Assembly (NCBI GenBank): GCA_041691815.1 | Contig: JBEPTZ010000002.1 | Coordinates: 30,339 to 94,338 of the forward strand | Source: 70-18 sp041691815 | GTDB taxonomy: Bacteria > Pseudomonadota > Alphaproteobacteria > Acetobacterales > Acetobacteraceae | Length of the DNA: 64,000 bases | Reading direction: 5' to 3' | In this document: piece after piece, positions 9,295 through 19,100 of the stretch | Position numbering within the stretch: position 1 is the first letter of the stretch | How the letters are laid out: every line of letters starts with the position of its first letter | The notes under the pieces: generated by a model | The model's input: only the letters and a program-made list of their open reading frames with translations | What the model was told of the DNA's origin: nothing | Databases searched by the model: none | Made by a program: the position numbers and the translations under genes

Positions 9295-10446
9295 TCATCG
9301 CGCCACGCTGCGCCTGAACCATAGATAGGCCGGCCACATCGCCAGCATCAGCACACCGCCGAACAACAACGGCGCCGCACTGCCGGTCGCGTCACGCAAC
9401 GCACCGGCCATCCACGGCGCGATCGCCAGCCCCAGATAGGAGCCGCCCGAGTACCAGCCGAACACGCTGGCCCGGAACGCCGGCGGCGTCGCCTCCCCCA
9501 CCTGCGCCGTCAGCGCGCCCGGGGATAGTGCAAAAGACGCGCCGAGCAGGATCACCACCACGCCGTTGCCGCCGCTGGCCACCACGGCGGCGAACAGCAG
9601 CCCGGTTATCACCGCGCCGCCGATCACCGCTGCCGGCCGGCCGATCCAGCGATCCGCCACCAGCCCGCCGAACGGCGTCGCCGCCGCGAACGCCCAGGAG
9701 GCCAGGCTGGCGAAATTCGCCGCCGGCGCATCCGCCATGCCGGTGGAGATCAGGTAATCCGGCAAAAACCCCGCCATCACCGCGATGCCGGCATTCAGCA
9801 GCGACCAGCACAGCGACGAGGAAGCGATCATCTGCCAGCCCGGCGCCGCCCGCGCCGCCGCCGCCGAGGTCATCGCATGCGCCGCCTCATGCGGCTGCCC
9901 GGTCATCGGCACCAGCGCCAGCGCCAGCAGCGCCGGCAGGCCGGAGAGTGCGAACGCCCAGCGCCAGCCATCCGCCCCGCTGGCCGCCAGCGGTCCCATC
10001 ACCACCAGGCTGGCCGCCATGCCGGCCGGCCAGGAGACGATCACCATGCTGGTCGCGGTCGACAGCATGGCGCCGCTGAAGCGGTCGGTGACCATCTTGA
10101 TCACCAGCATCAGCACCGCCACCCCGCCGACCCCGGAGATCACCCGCGCCAGCAGCACCAGCATGAAACCATTGGCAATTCCGGCCAGCGCTCCGCCGAC
10201 CGCCATCAGCGCCAGCCCGCCATACAGCACCGGCCGGTCGCCGATCCGCCGCGCCAGCAGCCCGGCCGGCACGGCGACGAATATCCCGCTGACCATGAAC
10301 GCGCCCATCAGCATGCCGAGTTCGGCGTAGCTCAACCCCAGCGCCACCAGCAGCGCCGGCGCCGCCGAGGCCACTGCCTGCAACTGAAAACTCCCGGTCG
10401 CCCGGATCGCCATCAGCGCCAGCAGCGCGAACAGGCGTTGCCTCAC
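9295..10446 (-). CDS. MFS transporter
   Basis: 383-residue integral membrane protein with about 12 hydrophobic segments and major facilitator features: after the second segment the loop GLLARRIGDRPVLYGG is the MFS loop 2-3 motif, and a similar LVADRWIGRPAA loop follows in the second half. The start chosen is GTG at 10446, which overlaps the asnB stop by four bases (GTGA); a later ATG is 11 codons in. The upstream extension of the frame lies within asnB. Substrate unknown; its nearest relatives in fold are cyanate/drug-type MFS proteins, but I cannot assign one. Confidence 0.88.
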   Translation of the reverse strand: MRQRLFALLALMAIRATGSFQLQAVASAAPALLVALGLSYAELGMLMGAFMVSGIFVAVPAGLLARRIGDRPVLYGGLALMAVGGALAGIANGFMLVLLARVISGVGGVAVLMLVIKMVTDRFSGAMLSTATSMVIVSWPAGMAASLVVMGPLAASGADGWRWAFALSGLPALLALALVPMTGQPHEAAHAMTSAAAARAAPGWQMIASSSLCWSLLNAGIAVMAGFLPDYLISTGMADAPAANFASLASWAFAAATPFGGLVADRWIGRPAAVIGGAVITGLLFAAVVASGGNGVVVILLGASFALSPGALTAQVGEATPPAFRASVFGWYSGGSYLGLAIAPWMAGALRDATGSAAPLLFGGVLMLAMWPAYLWFRRSVAR

Positions 10447-12185
10447 CCGCGTGCCGCCAGGCTCAGCGTCTCGCCGATATCGCCATCTTCCGGCAGCCGC
10501 ATCACGTGATGGCTGTGCCACAGCGCGTAATACAGCAGGCTCCAGGCGCGCTGCGAGTTGCCGTCGGCCTCAGAAAACGCTTTTTTGATCAATGCCTTGT
10601 CAAGAATCTCAGCAATTCCCGGCTGGGCCGCCACCAGCTTGCCCAGCAGCTCCGCGCGGGCCTGCATCCAGGCGCCGACCGGGGGTTTGAAGCCCTTCTT
10701 GCGGGCATAGGCGCCGGCTTCGGGGAACGCCTGCGCCAGCCAGCCACGCAGCAGCTTCTTGCCGAATCGTGGCCCCACCTTGCTGGCATCCGGCAGCCGG
10801 AAGGCGAAATCGGCGACCAGCGGGTCGAGGAATGGGGTGCGGCCCTCGACGCCATGCGCCATCAGGCAGCGATCCAGCTTGGTCAGCAGGTCGTTGGGCA
10901 ACCATTCAGCGATATCAACGGCTTGTGCCGCCTGCACCGGCGAGCGGCCGGGGGATTCGGCGGCCTCGGCGGCGGCGATGCCGCGGCGCCAGTCGCCGAA
11001 ATCGCCCAGCACGCCCTTGCTGCGCGGCTTGCGGGTCAGCCAGCGCCACGGCGCGCGGCGCTTGCGGTAGCGGCTGTAGCCGCCGAACAATTCGTCGGCG
11101 CCCTCGCCGCACAAGGTAACTTTCAAGTTGCCGGCTGCGGCTTTGCCGAGCATCCAGGTCGGCAGGATGGCGGCGTCGGCGGTCGGGTCGTCGATGCTGG
11201 CGGCGATGCGCGGGGCGAGGCGCCAGAACTCGCCGGGGCCCATTTCCAGCCGGTGGCAATCGGCGCCCATCGCGGTGGCCAGGCGCTGCGCCTCGGCGGT
11301 CTCGTCGATCCCCGCCGCACCCTCCCAGCCGCAGGTAAGTGCCTGGATTCGTTGGCCGGTGGCGCGGGTCATCAGCGCCAGCACGGCGGCCGAATCGATG
11401 CCGCCGGACAGGAACAGGCCATACGGCACGTCGGCGCGCAGATGCACGGTGACGCTGTCCAGCAGCACCTCGTCGAGCCGCTTGATCGCCTTCTCGGTGG
11501 TGATCGGGATCGGGCCGCCCTCCGGCAACGCCCTGCGACGGCGGCTGGAGGGCGGTCCGGACGGCCCGAAAACCAGCGTTTCGCCCGGTAAAACACGGTT
11601 GATTCCGGGAAAAATCGTCGCCGAACCGGTGGTGAATTTGAGCGCCAGCAACTCGGCGCGGGCGGTCGGATCGGGGGTGCGGGAGCCGAATCCGGCCGCC
11701 AGCAGCGCCTGCGGCTCCGAGGCGAAGGCGACCAGGGTAGGGGTTGTTATGAAATATAATGGTTTGATGCCGAACGGGTCGCGGGCCAGTACCAATCGTC
11801 CGCGCGCCGGGTCGTGGATTGCCAGCGCATACATGCCGCGCAGCCGGTCGGCGAAACCGTCGCCCTGCTGCTCGTACAGCCACAGCGCCGGCTCGCAGTC
11901 CGAGCCGGTGCGGAACGGCGTGTGCGGCATCGCCTGGCGCAACTCCGGGTTGTTGTAAATCTCGCCGTTGCACACCAGCGCGGCACCCGAAGGCGCGAAC
12001 AGCGGCTGGTCGCCGGTCACCAGGTCGATGATCGCCAGCCGGTTATGCACCAGCGCCACATTGTCGCGCACCAGCCTTCCGTGCCCGTCCGGGCCGCGAT
12101 GGGCGATGGCGTCGCGCAGCCGGTCGAGCACCGCCGGATCGGGGGCGGTGCCGTCGCGCATCATCAGGCCGGCGATTCCACACAT
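10443..12185 (-). CDS. asnB: Asparagine synthase (glutamine-hydrolysing) family protein
   Basis: 580-residue, two-domain amidotransferase. The N-terminal glutaminase begins MCGIAG, so Cys2 is the nucleophile after Met removal, with the family elements NRLAIIDL and CNGEIYN. The C-terminal synthetase domain has the ATP pyrophosphatase loop SGGIDS at 260-265 and CGEGADELFGGY later. The start is fixed by the required Cys2; the frame extends 18 codons further upstream without support. It makes asparagine from aspartate, ATP and glutamine, or amidates a polymer precursor in surface-polysaccharide clusters. The divergent glycosyltransferase 83 bases away makes the latter worth considering. Confidence 0.93.
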   Translation of the reverse strand: MCGIAGLMMRDGTAPDPAVLDRLRDAIAHRGPDGHGRLVRDNVALVHNRLAIIDLVTGDQPLFAPSGAALVCNGEIYNNPELRQAMPHTPFRTGSDCEPALWLYEQQGDGFADRLRGMYALAIHDPARGRLVLARDPFGIKPLYFITTPTLVAFASEPQALLAAGFGSRTPDPTARAELLALKFTTGSATIFPGINRVLPGETLVFGPSGPPSSRRRRALPEGGPIPITTEKAIKRLDEVLLDSVTVHLRADVPYGLFLSGGIDSAAVLALMTRATGQRIQALTCGWEGAAGIDETAEAQRLATAMGADCHRLEMGPGEFWRLAPRIAASIDDPTADAAILPTWMLGKAAAGNLKVTLCGEGADELFGGYSRYRKRRAPWRWLTRKPRSKGVLGDFGDWRRGIAAAEAAESPGRSPVQAAQAVDIAEWLPNDLLTKLDRCLMAHGVEGRTPFLDPLVADFAFRLPDASKVGPRFGKKLLRGWLAQAFPEAGAYARKKGFKPPVGAWMQARAELLGKLVAAQPGIAEILDKALIKKAFSEADGNSQRAWSLLYYALWHSHHVMRLPEDGDIGETLSLAARG

Positions 12186-12268
12186 GCGCCCACGCTGTAC
12201 AGGGCGCCGCGCGCCGGGCCAAGCGGGGTATCGCGGCAAATCGCCGCTCCGTGCTATCGCAGCGGCGC

Positions 12269-13153
12269 ATGCGCATCCTGTTCGTCACCTCCAGCCGGAT
12301 CGGCGACGCCGTTCTGTCTACCGGATTGCTGGACCACCTGCTCCGCAGCTATCCGGAGGCGCGGTTCACCGTCGCCTGCGGGCCGGTGGCGGCCGGGCTG
12401 TTCGCCCATATGCCGCGGCTCGACCGGCTGATCGTGTTCGACAAGCGGCGGTTTGGCATGCATTGGCTGCTTCTGTGGGCGATGGTGGCGCCGCATTGCT
12501 GGGACCTGGTGGTGGATATCCGCGCCTCGGCGCTGGCGTATCTGGTGCCGACCCGCCGCCGGGCGATCATGCGCAAGCGGCGCGGCCACAAGACCGTGCA
12601 ACTGGCGGCGATGCTCGGGCTGACGCCGCCGCCGCTGCCGGTGGTGTGGATCGGCGACGCCGACCGGGCGCGGGCGCGGGCGCTGCTGCCGGACGGGGGC
12701 GCGCCGTTGCTGGTGCTGGGGCCGACCGCCAACTGGGCCGGCAAGGTGTGGCCGGCGGAACGCTTCGTCGCGCTCACCCAGGCGCTGCTGGCCGGGCCGC
12801 TGGCCGGCGCTGTTGTGGCGGTGCTGGCCGGGCCGGGGGCGGTGGAACGGGCGATGGCAGCCCCGGTGCTGGCGGCACTGCCGGGAGCGGTGGACCTCTC
12901 CGGCCAGTTGTCGCTGTCCGAGGCGGCGGCCTGCATGGAGCGGGCGGCGCTGTTCGTCGGCAATGATTCCGGGTTGATGCACCTGGCGGCGGCGGCCGGG
13001 GCGCCGACTTTGGGGCTGTTCGGGCCGACGCCTGCCGCCGAGTATGCGCCGGCCGGGCGGTGTGCGGCGGCGGTGGTGGCGAGCGGGGCGGAGATGCGGA
13101 CGCTCGGGGTGGAGGCGGCGCTGGGGGCGGCTTTGGCGTTGCTGAAGAAGTAA
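12269..13153 (+). CDS. Glycosyltransferase family 9 (heptosyltransferase-like)
   Basis: 294-residue GT-B enzyme of the ADP-heptose:LPS heptosyltransferase family. The N-terminus MRILFVTSSRIGDAVLST is the canonical start, the middle has GPTANWAGKVWP (sugar-nucleotide contact) and the C-terminal domain has the family signature GNDSGLMHLAAAAG. It would add a sugar to lipopolysaccharide core or a related glycan at the cytoplasmic face of the inner membrane. ATG 12269 is chosen; a GTG 18 bases upstream is possible. It is divergent from asnB and is followed at once by a palindromic repeat (13157-13195) that probably ends the transcript. Confidence 0.9.
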   Translation: MRILFVTSSRIGDAVLSTGLLDHLLRSYPEARFTVACGPVAAGLFAHMPRLDRLIVFDKRRFGMHWLLLWAMVAPHCWDLVVDIRASALAYLVPTRRRAIMRKRRGHKTVQLAAMLGLTPPPLPVVWIGDADRARARALLPDGGAPLLVLGPTANWAGKVWPAERFVALTQALLAGPLAGAVVAVLAGPGAVERAMAAPVLAALPGAVDLSGQLSLSEAAACMERAALFVGNDSGLMHLAAAAGAPTLGLFGPTPAAEYAPAGRCAAAVVASGAEMRTLGVEAALGAALALLKK

Positions 13154-13156
13154 GGT

Positions 13157-13195
13157 CTTCTTTTTGTGAACAAAAAGAAGCAAAAAAACTTTTTG
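13157..13195 (+). repeat. Dispersed palindromic repeat (family 1), probable bidirectional terminator
   Basis: An 11-base perfect stem, CTTCTTTTTGT paired with ACAAAAAGAAG, spans 13157-13180 and is followed by a second small AT-rich palindrome, CAAAAAAACTTTTTG (13181-13195). It fills the gap between a plus-strand gene ending at 13153 and a minus-strand gene ending at 13197. The first 37 bases recur exactly, in reverse orientation, at 19451-19487, and with few changes at 44625. The T-rich arms suit intrinsic termination in both directions. Confidence 0.75.
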
Positions 13196-13196
13196 T

Positions 13197-13553
13197 CTAT
13201 TTGCCGGTGAAGTCCAATACGTGGCGGCGGGAAGTTTGCGACAGGCGCTCGATGCCGTGCGCGGTGACCTGCATCAGCAAACCGCCATCGGCCAGCGGCA
13301 CCAGATGCTCGATGCAACCATCCGCCTCCAGCGCGGCCAGCGCCTGACGCATGGTCGGCGCCGGCGCCTCGATGCCGGAACGCCGCAGCGCCACCGCCAG
13401 GTCGGCCTGCCGGCGCGGGCTGCGCACCGCCATGTCGGTGAGCGCGGCCAGCAACGCCTCGAGGAAGTCGCTGTCCGGGCGCTCCGCGTCGCGCTGCGGT
13501 TCGATGGACGGAGGCCGGGGAGTGACGGTTACCTGATCCATGTCGCATTCCAT
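13197..13553 (-). CDS. Hypothetical protein, possible winged-helix-like
   Basis: 118-residue protein (or 114 if the ATG at 13541 is used). After a short polar N-terminus, residues 28-75 read as two to three helices with regular hydrophobic spacing (FLEALLAALTDMAV, RQADLAVALRRSGI, TMRQALAALEADGCIEHL), followed by a beta-hairpin-like LADGGLLMQVTAHGIERL. This helix-helix-helix-wing arrangement resembles small winged-helix proteins, but I cannot name a family. Its stop abuts the repeat that separates it from the convergent glycosyltransferase. The reading frame is supported by composition and by lack of a better frame. Function unknown. Confidence 0.6.
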   Translation of the reverse strand: MECDMDQVTVTPRPPSIEPQRDAERPDSDFLEALLAALTDMAVRSPRRQADLAVALRRSGIEAPAPTMRQALAALEADGCIEHLVPLADGGLLMQVTAHGIERLSQTSRRHVLDFTGK

Positions 13554-13723
13554 CCGCTGGGTCGCTCGGGCGGGAAATGCCGCCGCGTTTGCTGCCTGTT
13601 GGCCAGAATGGGCTTTCGCCGCGGCCAGGGCCAGAGAAAAGTCACTTAATGTAGACTAGCCTCGGATTCAAGCCGGCGGCCGGGCGCGGGAGCACGGATG
13701 CCGGTTTGTTCACGAGTCTCCAC

Positions 13724-13752
13724 TTGACGTGGCGGAGGTCTCGCGGTTTATT
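13724..13752 (+). promoter_or_regulatory. Probable sigma-70 promoter of the imuA-imuB-dnaE2 operon
   Basis: TTGACG (13724-13729) and TTTATT (13747-13752) are separated by exactly 17 bases and lie just upstream of the LexA box. Transcription would start near 13758-13760, inside the LexA box, so bound LexA would block it. Hexamers and spacing are visible; activity is inferred. Confidence 0.65.
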
Positions 13753-13753
13753 A

Positions 13754-13768
13754 GAACAAATAAGGAAC
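13754..13768 (+). promoter_or_regulatory. LexA box (SOS operator)
   Basis: GAAC, seven bases, GAAC: the direct-repeat LexA operator characteristic of Alphaproteobacteria, with no mismatch. It lies 23 bases before the ATG of imuA and overlaps the expected transcription start. It also shows that the GTG at 13729, which would extend imuA upstream, is not the start, since the operator would then be inside the gene. Confidence 0.88.
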
Positions 13769-13791
13769 ATACATATCGCAGGCCATGCCGC

Positions 13792-14679
13792 ATGCCTCTC
13801 CCGCCATCCCTCGCTGCCGCCCTGCTTCCGACCAGGGCCCCGCTTCCGGCCAAGGCGCTGCCGTTTCGCCAGCGGCTTGCCGCCCTGGCGCGCCCGGCGG
13901 CGCCGCTGCGGCGGGGGGCGATCACCTTTGGGCTGGAAGAGCTGGATGGCTGGCTGGGCGGCGGGCTGCTGCGCGGCGCGCTGCATGAGGTGTTTGCCGC
14001 CGGCCAGGCCGACGTGGCGGCGGCGACCGGGTTTGCCGCGCTGCTGGCGCTGCGGGCGGCCCAATCGCTGCGCGCGACACAGCAGCGACGTATTCTGTGG
14101 GTGCGGCAGGATTTTCTCGATGGTCCGACCGGGCGGTTGCATCCGCCGGGGCTGGCGGCGCTGGGGCTGAACCCGGCTTTGGTGGTGCTGGTGCGGGCCG
14201 CCGACGTGCAGGGCGTGCTGCGCGCGGCCGGCGAGGCGGCGCGCTGCGGCGGGCTGGGCGCGGTGCTGGTGGAGCCCTGGGGCGAGGCGCCGCAGATCGA
14301 CCATACCGCCGGCCGGCGGCTTTCGCTGGCGGCAGCGGAATCCGGCGTGCCGGTGCTGATGCTGCGGGTGGCCGCCACCCCGACCGCCAGCGTCGCCGCC
14401 TCGCGCTGGCTGGTCGCGGCACTGCCGTCGCGGCCATTGCCGGCCGCATTGCCGTCGCGGCCGCCAGCGGCCGACGCACCGGGGCCGCCGGCGTTTGCCG
14501 CCAGGTTGCTGCGGCATCGCGGCGGGGCGGCCGGCGCCACCTGGGATCTGGAATGGGATCATGACCAGCACTGCTTCCGGGCGCACGATGGCGCGCCGCT
14601 ACCTCGCGCTGTGGTTTCCGTTCCTGCCGGCCGAGCGGCTGGCCTGGGGGAAGGGGGAAGCTGGCGGCGGGTTGGCTGA
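13792..14679 (+). CDS. imuA: ImuA, SOS mutagenesis protein
   Basis: 295-residue RecA-like but probably ATPase-deficient protein, first gene of the imuA-imuB-dnaE2 cassette. After a basic N-terminus, the core begins ITFGLEELDGWLGGGL, as in ImuA/SulA-like RecA paralogues, then GALHEVFA where RecA has its nucleotide loop. The C-terminal RGGAAGATWDLEWDHDQHCF matches the ImuA end. Together with ImuB and the DnaE2 polymerase it allows error-prone synthesis past DNA damage. ATG 13792 is chosen because the LexA box lies just upstream. The 3' end overlaps imuB by 92 bases in another frame. Confidence 0.92.
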   Translation: MPLPPSLAAALLPTRAPLPAKALPFRQRLAALARPAAPLRRGAITFGLEELDGWLGGGLLRGALHEVFAAGQADVAAATGFAALLALRAAQSLRATQQRRILWVRQDFLDGPTGRLHPPGLAALGLNPALVVLVRAADVQGVLRAAGEAARCGGLGAVLVEPWGEAPQIDHTAGRRLSLAAAESGVPVLMLRVAATPTASVAASRWLVAALPSRPLPAALPSRPPAADAPGPPAFAARLLRHRGGAAGATWDLEWDHDQHCFRAHDGAPLPRAVVSVPAGRAAGLGEGGSWRRVG

Positions 14680-16129
14680 GGCGCCGGTTGTGCTGGTCGA
14701 GCGGGCGCGTGGCGGGCGGCGGCTGTTTGCCGTCGATCGGCGGGCGGCGGCGCTGGGGGCGGCGGCGGGGCAGAGCCTGGCCGAGGTGCAGGCGCGCATC
14801 TCGCCGCTGGCGGTGCTGGCCGCCGATCCGGGGGCGGATGCCGGGTTTTTGGCCTGGCTGGCCGGGTTGTGCGAGCGCTTCACGCCGCTGGTGGCGCTGG
14901 CGCCGCCGGACGGGCTGATGCTGGATATCACCGGCTGCGGGCATCTGTTTGCTGGCGAGGCCGGGTTGCTGGCGGCGCTGCGGGTGCGGCTCGGGCGGCT
15001 CGGGCTGTCGGTCTGCGACAGCATCGCCGGAACGCCGGATGCCGCCCGCGCGCTGGCGCGCTTCGGACCAACAGAGCGGGCGCTGGCGCGGTTCGGATCG
15101 GCAGAGGATGTCATGGTGCTGCCGGTGGCGGCGCTGGAGGCGGAGGCGGCCGTTACCCGGGCGCTGTTGCGGGCCGGGTTGCGGACGATCGGCGATCTGG
15201 CCGGGCGGCCGGCCGGGGCGCTCGCCGCGCGGTTCGGCACCGGGCCGGCGCTGCGGCTGGCGCGCATCCTGGGGCGGGAAGATATCCGCATCGTGCCGCA
15301 TCGGCTGCCGGATGCCTGCATGGTGGAGCGGCATCTGGTCGAGCCGCTGGTGCAGGCCCAGGCGGTGGAGGCGGTGCTGGCCGAGTTGATCGCGGCGCTC
15401 AGCGTGCTGCTGGCGCGGCGTGGGGCCGGCGGACGGGGGTTCGAGGCCAGCCTGTTTCGCAGTGATGGGGAGGTGCGGCGGGTTCTGGTCGAGACCGGCC
15501 GGGCGTCGCGCGATGCCGGGGCGATCTTGCGGCTGTTCGCGCTGCGGATCGCAGCACTCAACGAGCCGATCGATGCCGGGTTCGGGATCGAACTGGTGCG
15601 GCTGGCGGCGGTGCATGTCGAGGCGCTGGCGGCGGTGCAGCCGGAGTTGGATGGCGGCAGCGGCGAGGCGGAGGAGGTCGGGGCGTTGATCGACCGGCTG
15701 GTCGCCCGGCTTGGCCGCGACCGGGTGCTGCGATTTGCCGCGCGGGACAGCCATGTTCCCGAGCGGGCGGCGCGGGTGGTGTCGGCGCAGCTGCCGTCTG
15801 CGTTGGCCGCGCGGGAGTGGATCGCGCCGCCGGGGCCGCCTGCCCGGCCGCTGCGGCTGTTCGATCCGCCGGAGCCGATCGAGACCCTGGCCGAGGTGCC
15901 GGACGGCACGCCGCTGCGGTTCCGCTGGCGGCGGGCGCTGCATGAGGTGGCGCGCGCCGAGGGGCCGGAACGGATCGCTCCGGAATGGTGGCGGGCGGGC
16001 GGTGCGGCGACGCGGGATTATTATCGCCTGGAGGACAGCGAGGGGCGGCGGTTCTGGGTGTTCCGCGACGGGCTGCATGGCGAGGGCGATGCGGCGCCGG
16101 GCTGGTTTCTGCATGGGTTGTTCGCGTGA
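14588..16129 (+). CDS. imuB: ImuB, inactive Y-family polymerase-like protein
   Basis: 513-residue Y-family relative that acts as a hub linking ImuA, DnaE2 and the sliding clamp. The N-terminus ARRYLALWFPFLPAERLA has lost the first catalytic Asp of active Y-family enzymes, and the palm motif reads LMLDITGCGHLFAGE; this loss is typical of ImuB. Helix-hairpin-helix and little-finger regions follow (RALLRAGLRTIGDLAGRPAG), and a long C-terminal tail contains DYYRLEDSEGRRFWVFRDG. ATG 14588 is preferred; an ATG nine codons upstream (14561) is possible. The stop overlaps the GTG start of dnaE2 by four bases. Confidence 0.93.
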   Translation: MARRYLALWFPFLPAERLAWGKGEAGGGLAEAPVVLVERARGGRRLFAVDRRAAALGAAAGQSLAEVQARISPLAVLAADPGADAGFLAWLAGLCERFTPLVALAPPDGLMLDITGCGHLFAGEAGLLAALRVRLGRLGLSVCDSIAGTPDAARALARFGPTERALARFGSAEDVMVLPVAALEAEAAVTRALLRAGLRTIGDLAGRPAGALAARFGTGPALRLARILGREDIRIVPHRLPDACMVERHLVEPLVQAQAVEAVLAELIAALSVLLARRGAGGRGFEASLFRSDGEVRRVLVETGRASRDAGAILRLFALRIAALNEPIDAGFGIELVRLAAVHVEALAAVQPELDGGSGEAEEVGALIDRLVARLGRDRVLRFAARDSHVPERAARVVSAQLPSALAAREWIAPPGPPARPLRLFDPPEPIETLAEVPDGTPLRFRWRRALHEVARAEGPERIAPEWWRAGGAATRDYYRLEDSEGRRFWVFRDGLHGEGDAAPGWFLHGLFA

Positions 16130-19100
16130 GCGGGTATGCCGAACTGGTGGCGGCGAGCAATTTCTCGTTTCTGCGCGGCGCCTCGCATCCGGAAGACCTG
16201 GTGCGGACCGCCTTGCGGCTGGGGCTGGCCGGCATCGGGCTGGCAGATCGTAACACCGTGGCCGGGGTGGTGCGCGCGCATGCCGAGTTGCTGGCGCTGC
16301 GCAAGGGAGCGCTGGCCGGGCGGGCGGCCGGTTTCCGGCTGGCGGTGGGGGCGCGGCTGGGGTTTGCCGATGGCACGCCGGATATCGTTGCCTATCCGGC
16401 CAGTCGCGACGGCTGGGGGCGGCTGTGCCGGCTGCTGACCCTGGGCAATCGGCGTGCGGCGAAGGGCGGCTGTCATCTTGTGCGGGCGGATCTGCTGGGC
16501 GACGCTGGCGGGTTGCTGCTGGTGGCGATGCCGGAGGGCTGTAGCGCGGCGGTGCTGGGGGAGCTGGCCGGCGCGGCGCCGGGGGCGGTGTGGCTGGCCG
16601 CCACCATGCCGCGGCATGGCGATGACCGGCGGCGGCTGGACCGGCTGGGTGGGATGGCGGCGGCGGCCGGGGTGAAGCTGCTGGCGACCAATGACGTGCT
16701 GTATGACCGGGCGGTGCAGCGCGATCTGCAGGATGTGCTGACCTGCATCCGCGAGGGCGTGAAGCTGGCGCGCGCCGGGCGGCGGCTGGAGGCCAATGCC
16801 GAGCGGCATCTGAAGCCGGCCGCCGAGATGGCGCGGCTGTTTCGCGATGCGCCGGAGGCAGTGGCCGAGACGCAGCGCCTGCTGGAGCGGGTGGGGTTCA
16901 GTCTGGATCAGTTGAAATACCAGTATCCTGACGAGCCGGTGCCGGCGGGGTGGACGCCGCAGGGCTGGCTGGAGGATCTGGTGGCGCGGGCTGCGGCCGA
17001 TCGCTATCCGGCCGGGGTGCCGGCGCGGGTGGCGGCGCAGTTGCGCGAGGAGTTGGGGCTGATCGGCACGCTGGGCTATGCGCCGTATTTTCTGACCATT
17101 CACGATATTGTCGAGTTTGCCCGTGGGCGCGGGATTCTTTGCCAGGGGCGCGGCTCGGCGGCGAATTCGGCGGTGTGTTTCGTGCTGGGGATCACCTGCG
17201 TCGATCCGGCCGAACATCATCTGCTGTTCGCCCGGTTCATCTCCGTCGAGCGGCAGGAGCCGCCGGATATCGACGTCGATTTCGAGCATGAGCGGCGCGA
17301 GGAGGTGATGCAGTATATTTATGAGAAATATGGCCGGCATCGCGCCGGGATTGTCGCCACGGTGATCCGCTATCGGCCGCGCAGTGCGTTGCGCGATGTC
17401 GGCAAGGTGCTGGGGCTGCCGGAGGATATCACCGCGCGGCTGGCGTCGCTGCAATCCGGCAGTTGGGGCAGCGAGATTCCGGAAGAGCATGTGGCGCAGG
17501 CGGGGCTGGACCCTGGCAATTCGCTGGTTGTTCGCACGCTGGGGCTGGCCTCGCGGCTGCTGGGGTTTCCGCGCCATCTGTCGCAGCATGTCGGCGGCTT
17601 CGTGATGGCGCGCGGGCGGCTGGACGAGATCGTGCCGATCGGCAACGCGGCAATGGCCGGGCGGACTTTTATCGAATGGGACAAGGACGATATCGATACG
17701 CTGGGGCTGATGAAGGTCGATGTGCTGGCGCTCGGCATGCTGACCTGCATCCGCAAGGCGTTCGATCTGCTGCGCGAGCATGCGGGGATCGATATCGGGC
17801 TGGCCGATGTGCCGCGCGACGATCCGGCGGTCTACGACATGCTGTGCCGGGGGGATTCGCTGGGGGTGTTCCAGGTGGAGAGCCGGGCGCAGATGAACAT
17901 GCTGCCGCGGCTGAAGCCACGGGTGTTTTATGACCTGGTGATCCAGGTGGCGATCGTGCGGCCGGGGCCGATCGAGGGCGACATGGTGCATCCGTATCTG
18001 CGCCGGCGGGCGGGGCAGGAGGCGGTGGTGTTTCCCAGCCCGGCGGCGCCGCATGATCCGCATGAGTTGCACGCGGTGCTGGGCAAGACGCTGGGGGTGC
18101 CGCTGTTCCAGGAACAGGCGATGAAGCTGGCGATGGTGGCGGCCGCGTTTTCCGCCGAGGAGGCCAACCGGCTGCGGCGGGCGATGGCGACGTTTCGCAA
18201 CCTGGGCACGATCAGCGAGTTCGAGGCGCTGATGGTGGAGCGGATGGTGGCGCGGGGGTATCAGCGGGCGTTCGCGGCGCGCTGCTTCGATCAGATCAGG
18301 GGGTTCGGCAGTTATGGTTTTCCCGAGAGCCACGCGGCGTCGTTCGCCAAGCTGGTGTATATTTCGTCGTGGATCAAATGCCATTATCCGGCGGTGTTCG
18401 CCTGCGCGCTGCTGAACGCGCAGCCGATGGGGTTCTATGCGCCGGCGCAGATCGTGCGCGATGCGGCGGAGCACGGGGTGGCGGTGCATGCCGCCGATAT
18501 CAACCATAGTGGGTGGGATAATACGCTGGAGCAGGGCGGGGCGGCGCTGCGGCTGGGGCTGCGGCAGATCGACGGGCTGCATGCCGCCGATGGCCAGCGT
18601 ATCGCCGCCCTGCGTGGCAACGGCTATCCGGATATCGAAGCGATGGCGCTGCGGGCCGGGTTGCGCGGGCCGACGCTGCGGGCGCTGGCCGATGCCGATG
18701 CCTATCACTCGTTGCGGCTGGATCGGCGGGCGGCGATGTGGGCGGTGCGGCGGCTGCCGGACGCGGCGCCGCTGCCGTTGTTTGCCGCTGCGCAGGCGCC
18801 GGAACTGGGCGTGGAGGTTGACGCGGCGCTGCCGCCGATGCCGCTCGGCGAGCAGGTTGCCACCGATTATCAGACCATGCGGCTGTCGCTGAAGGGGCAT
18901 CCGATGGGGGTGCTGCGGCCGGTGTTTGCCGCCGAGGGGCTGTGCAGCGCCGCCGGGCTGGCTGCCGGCCGCGACGGGGCGCGGGCAGCCACCGCCGGGC
19001 TGGTGCTGGTACGGCAGCGGCCGGGCAAGGGCAACGCGATCTTCATCACCCTGGAGGACGAGACCGGGATCACCAACGTGGTGCTGTGGGCCAGCCTGTT

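Noticed and set aside
13729..13791. GTG start 21 codons upstream for imuA
   Set aside because: It would place the LexA box and the -10 hexamer inside the gene; ATG 13792 fits family length.
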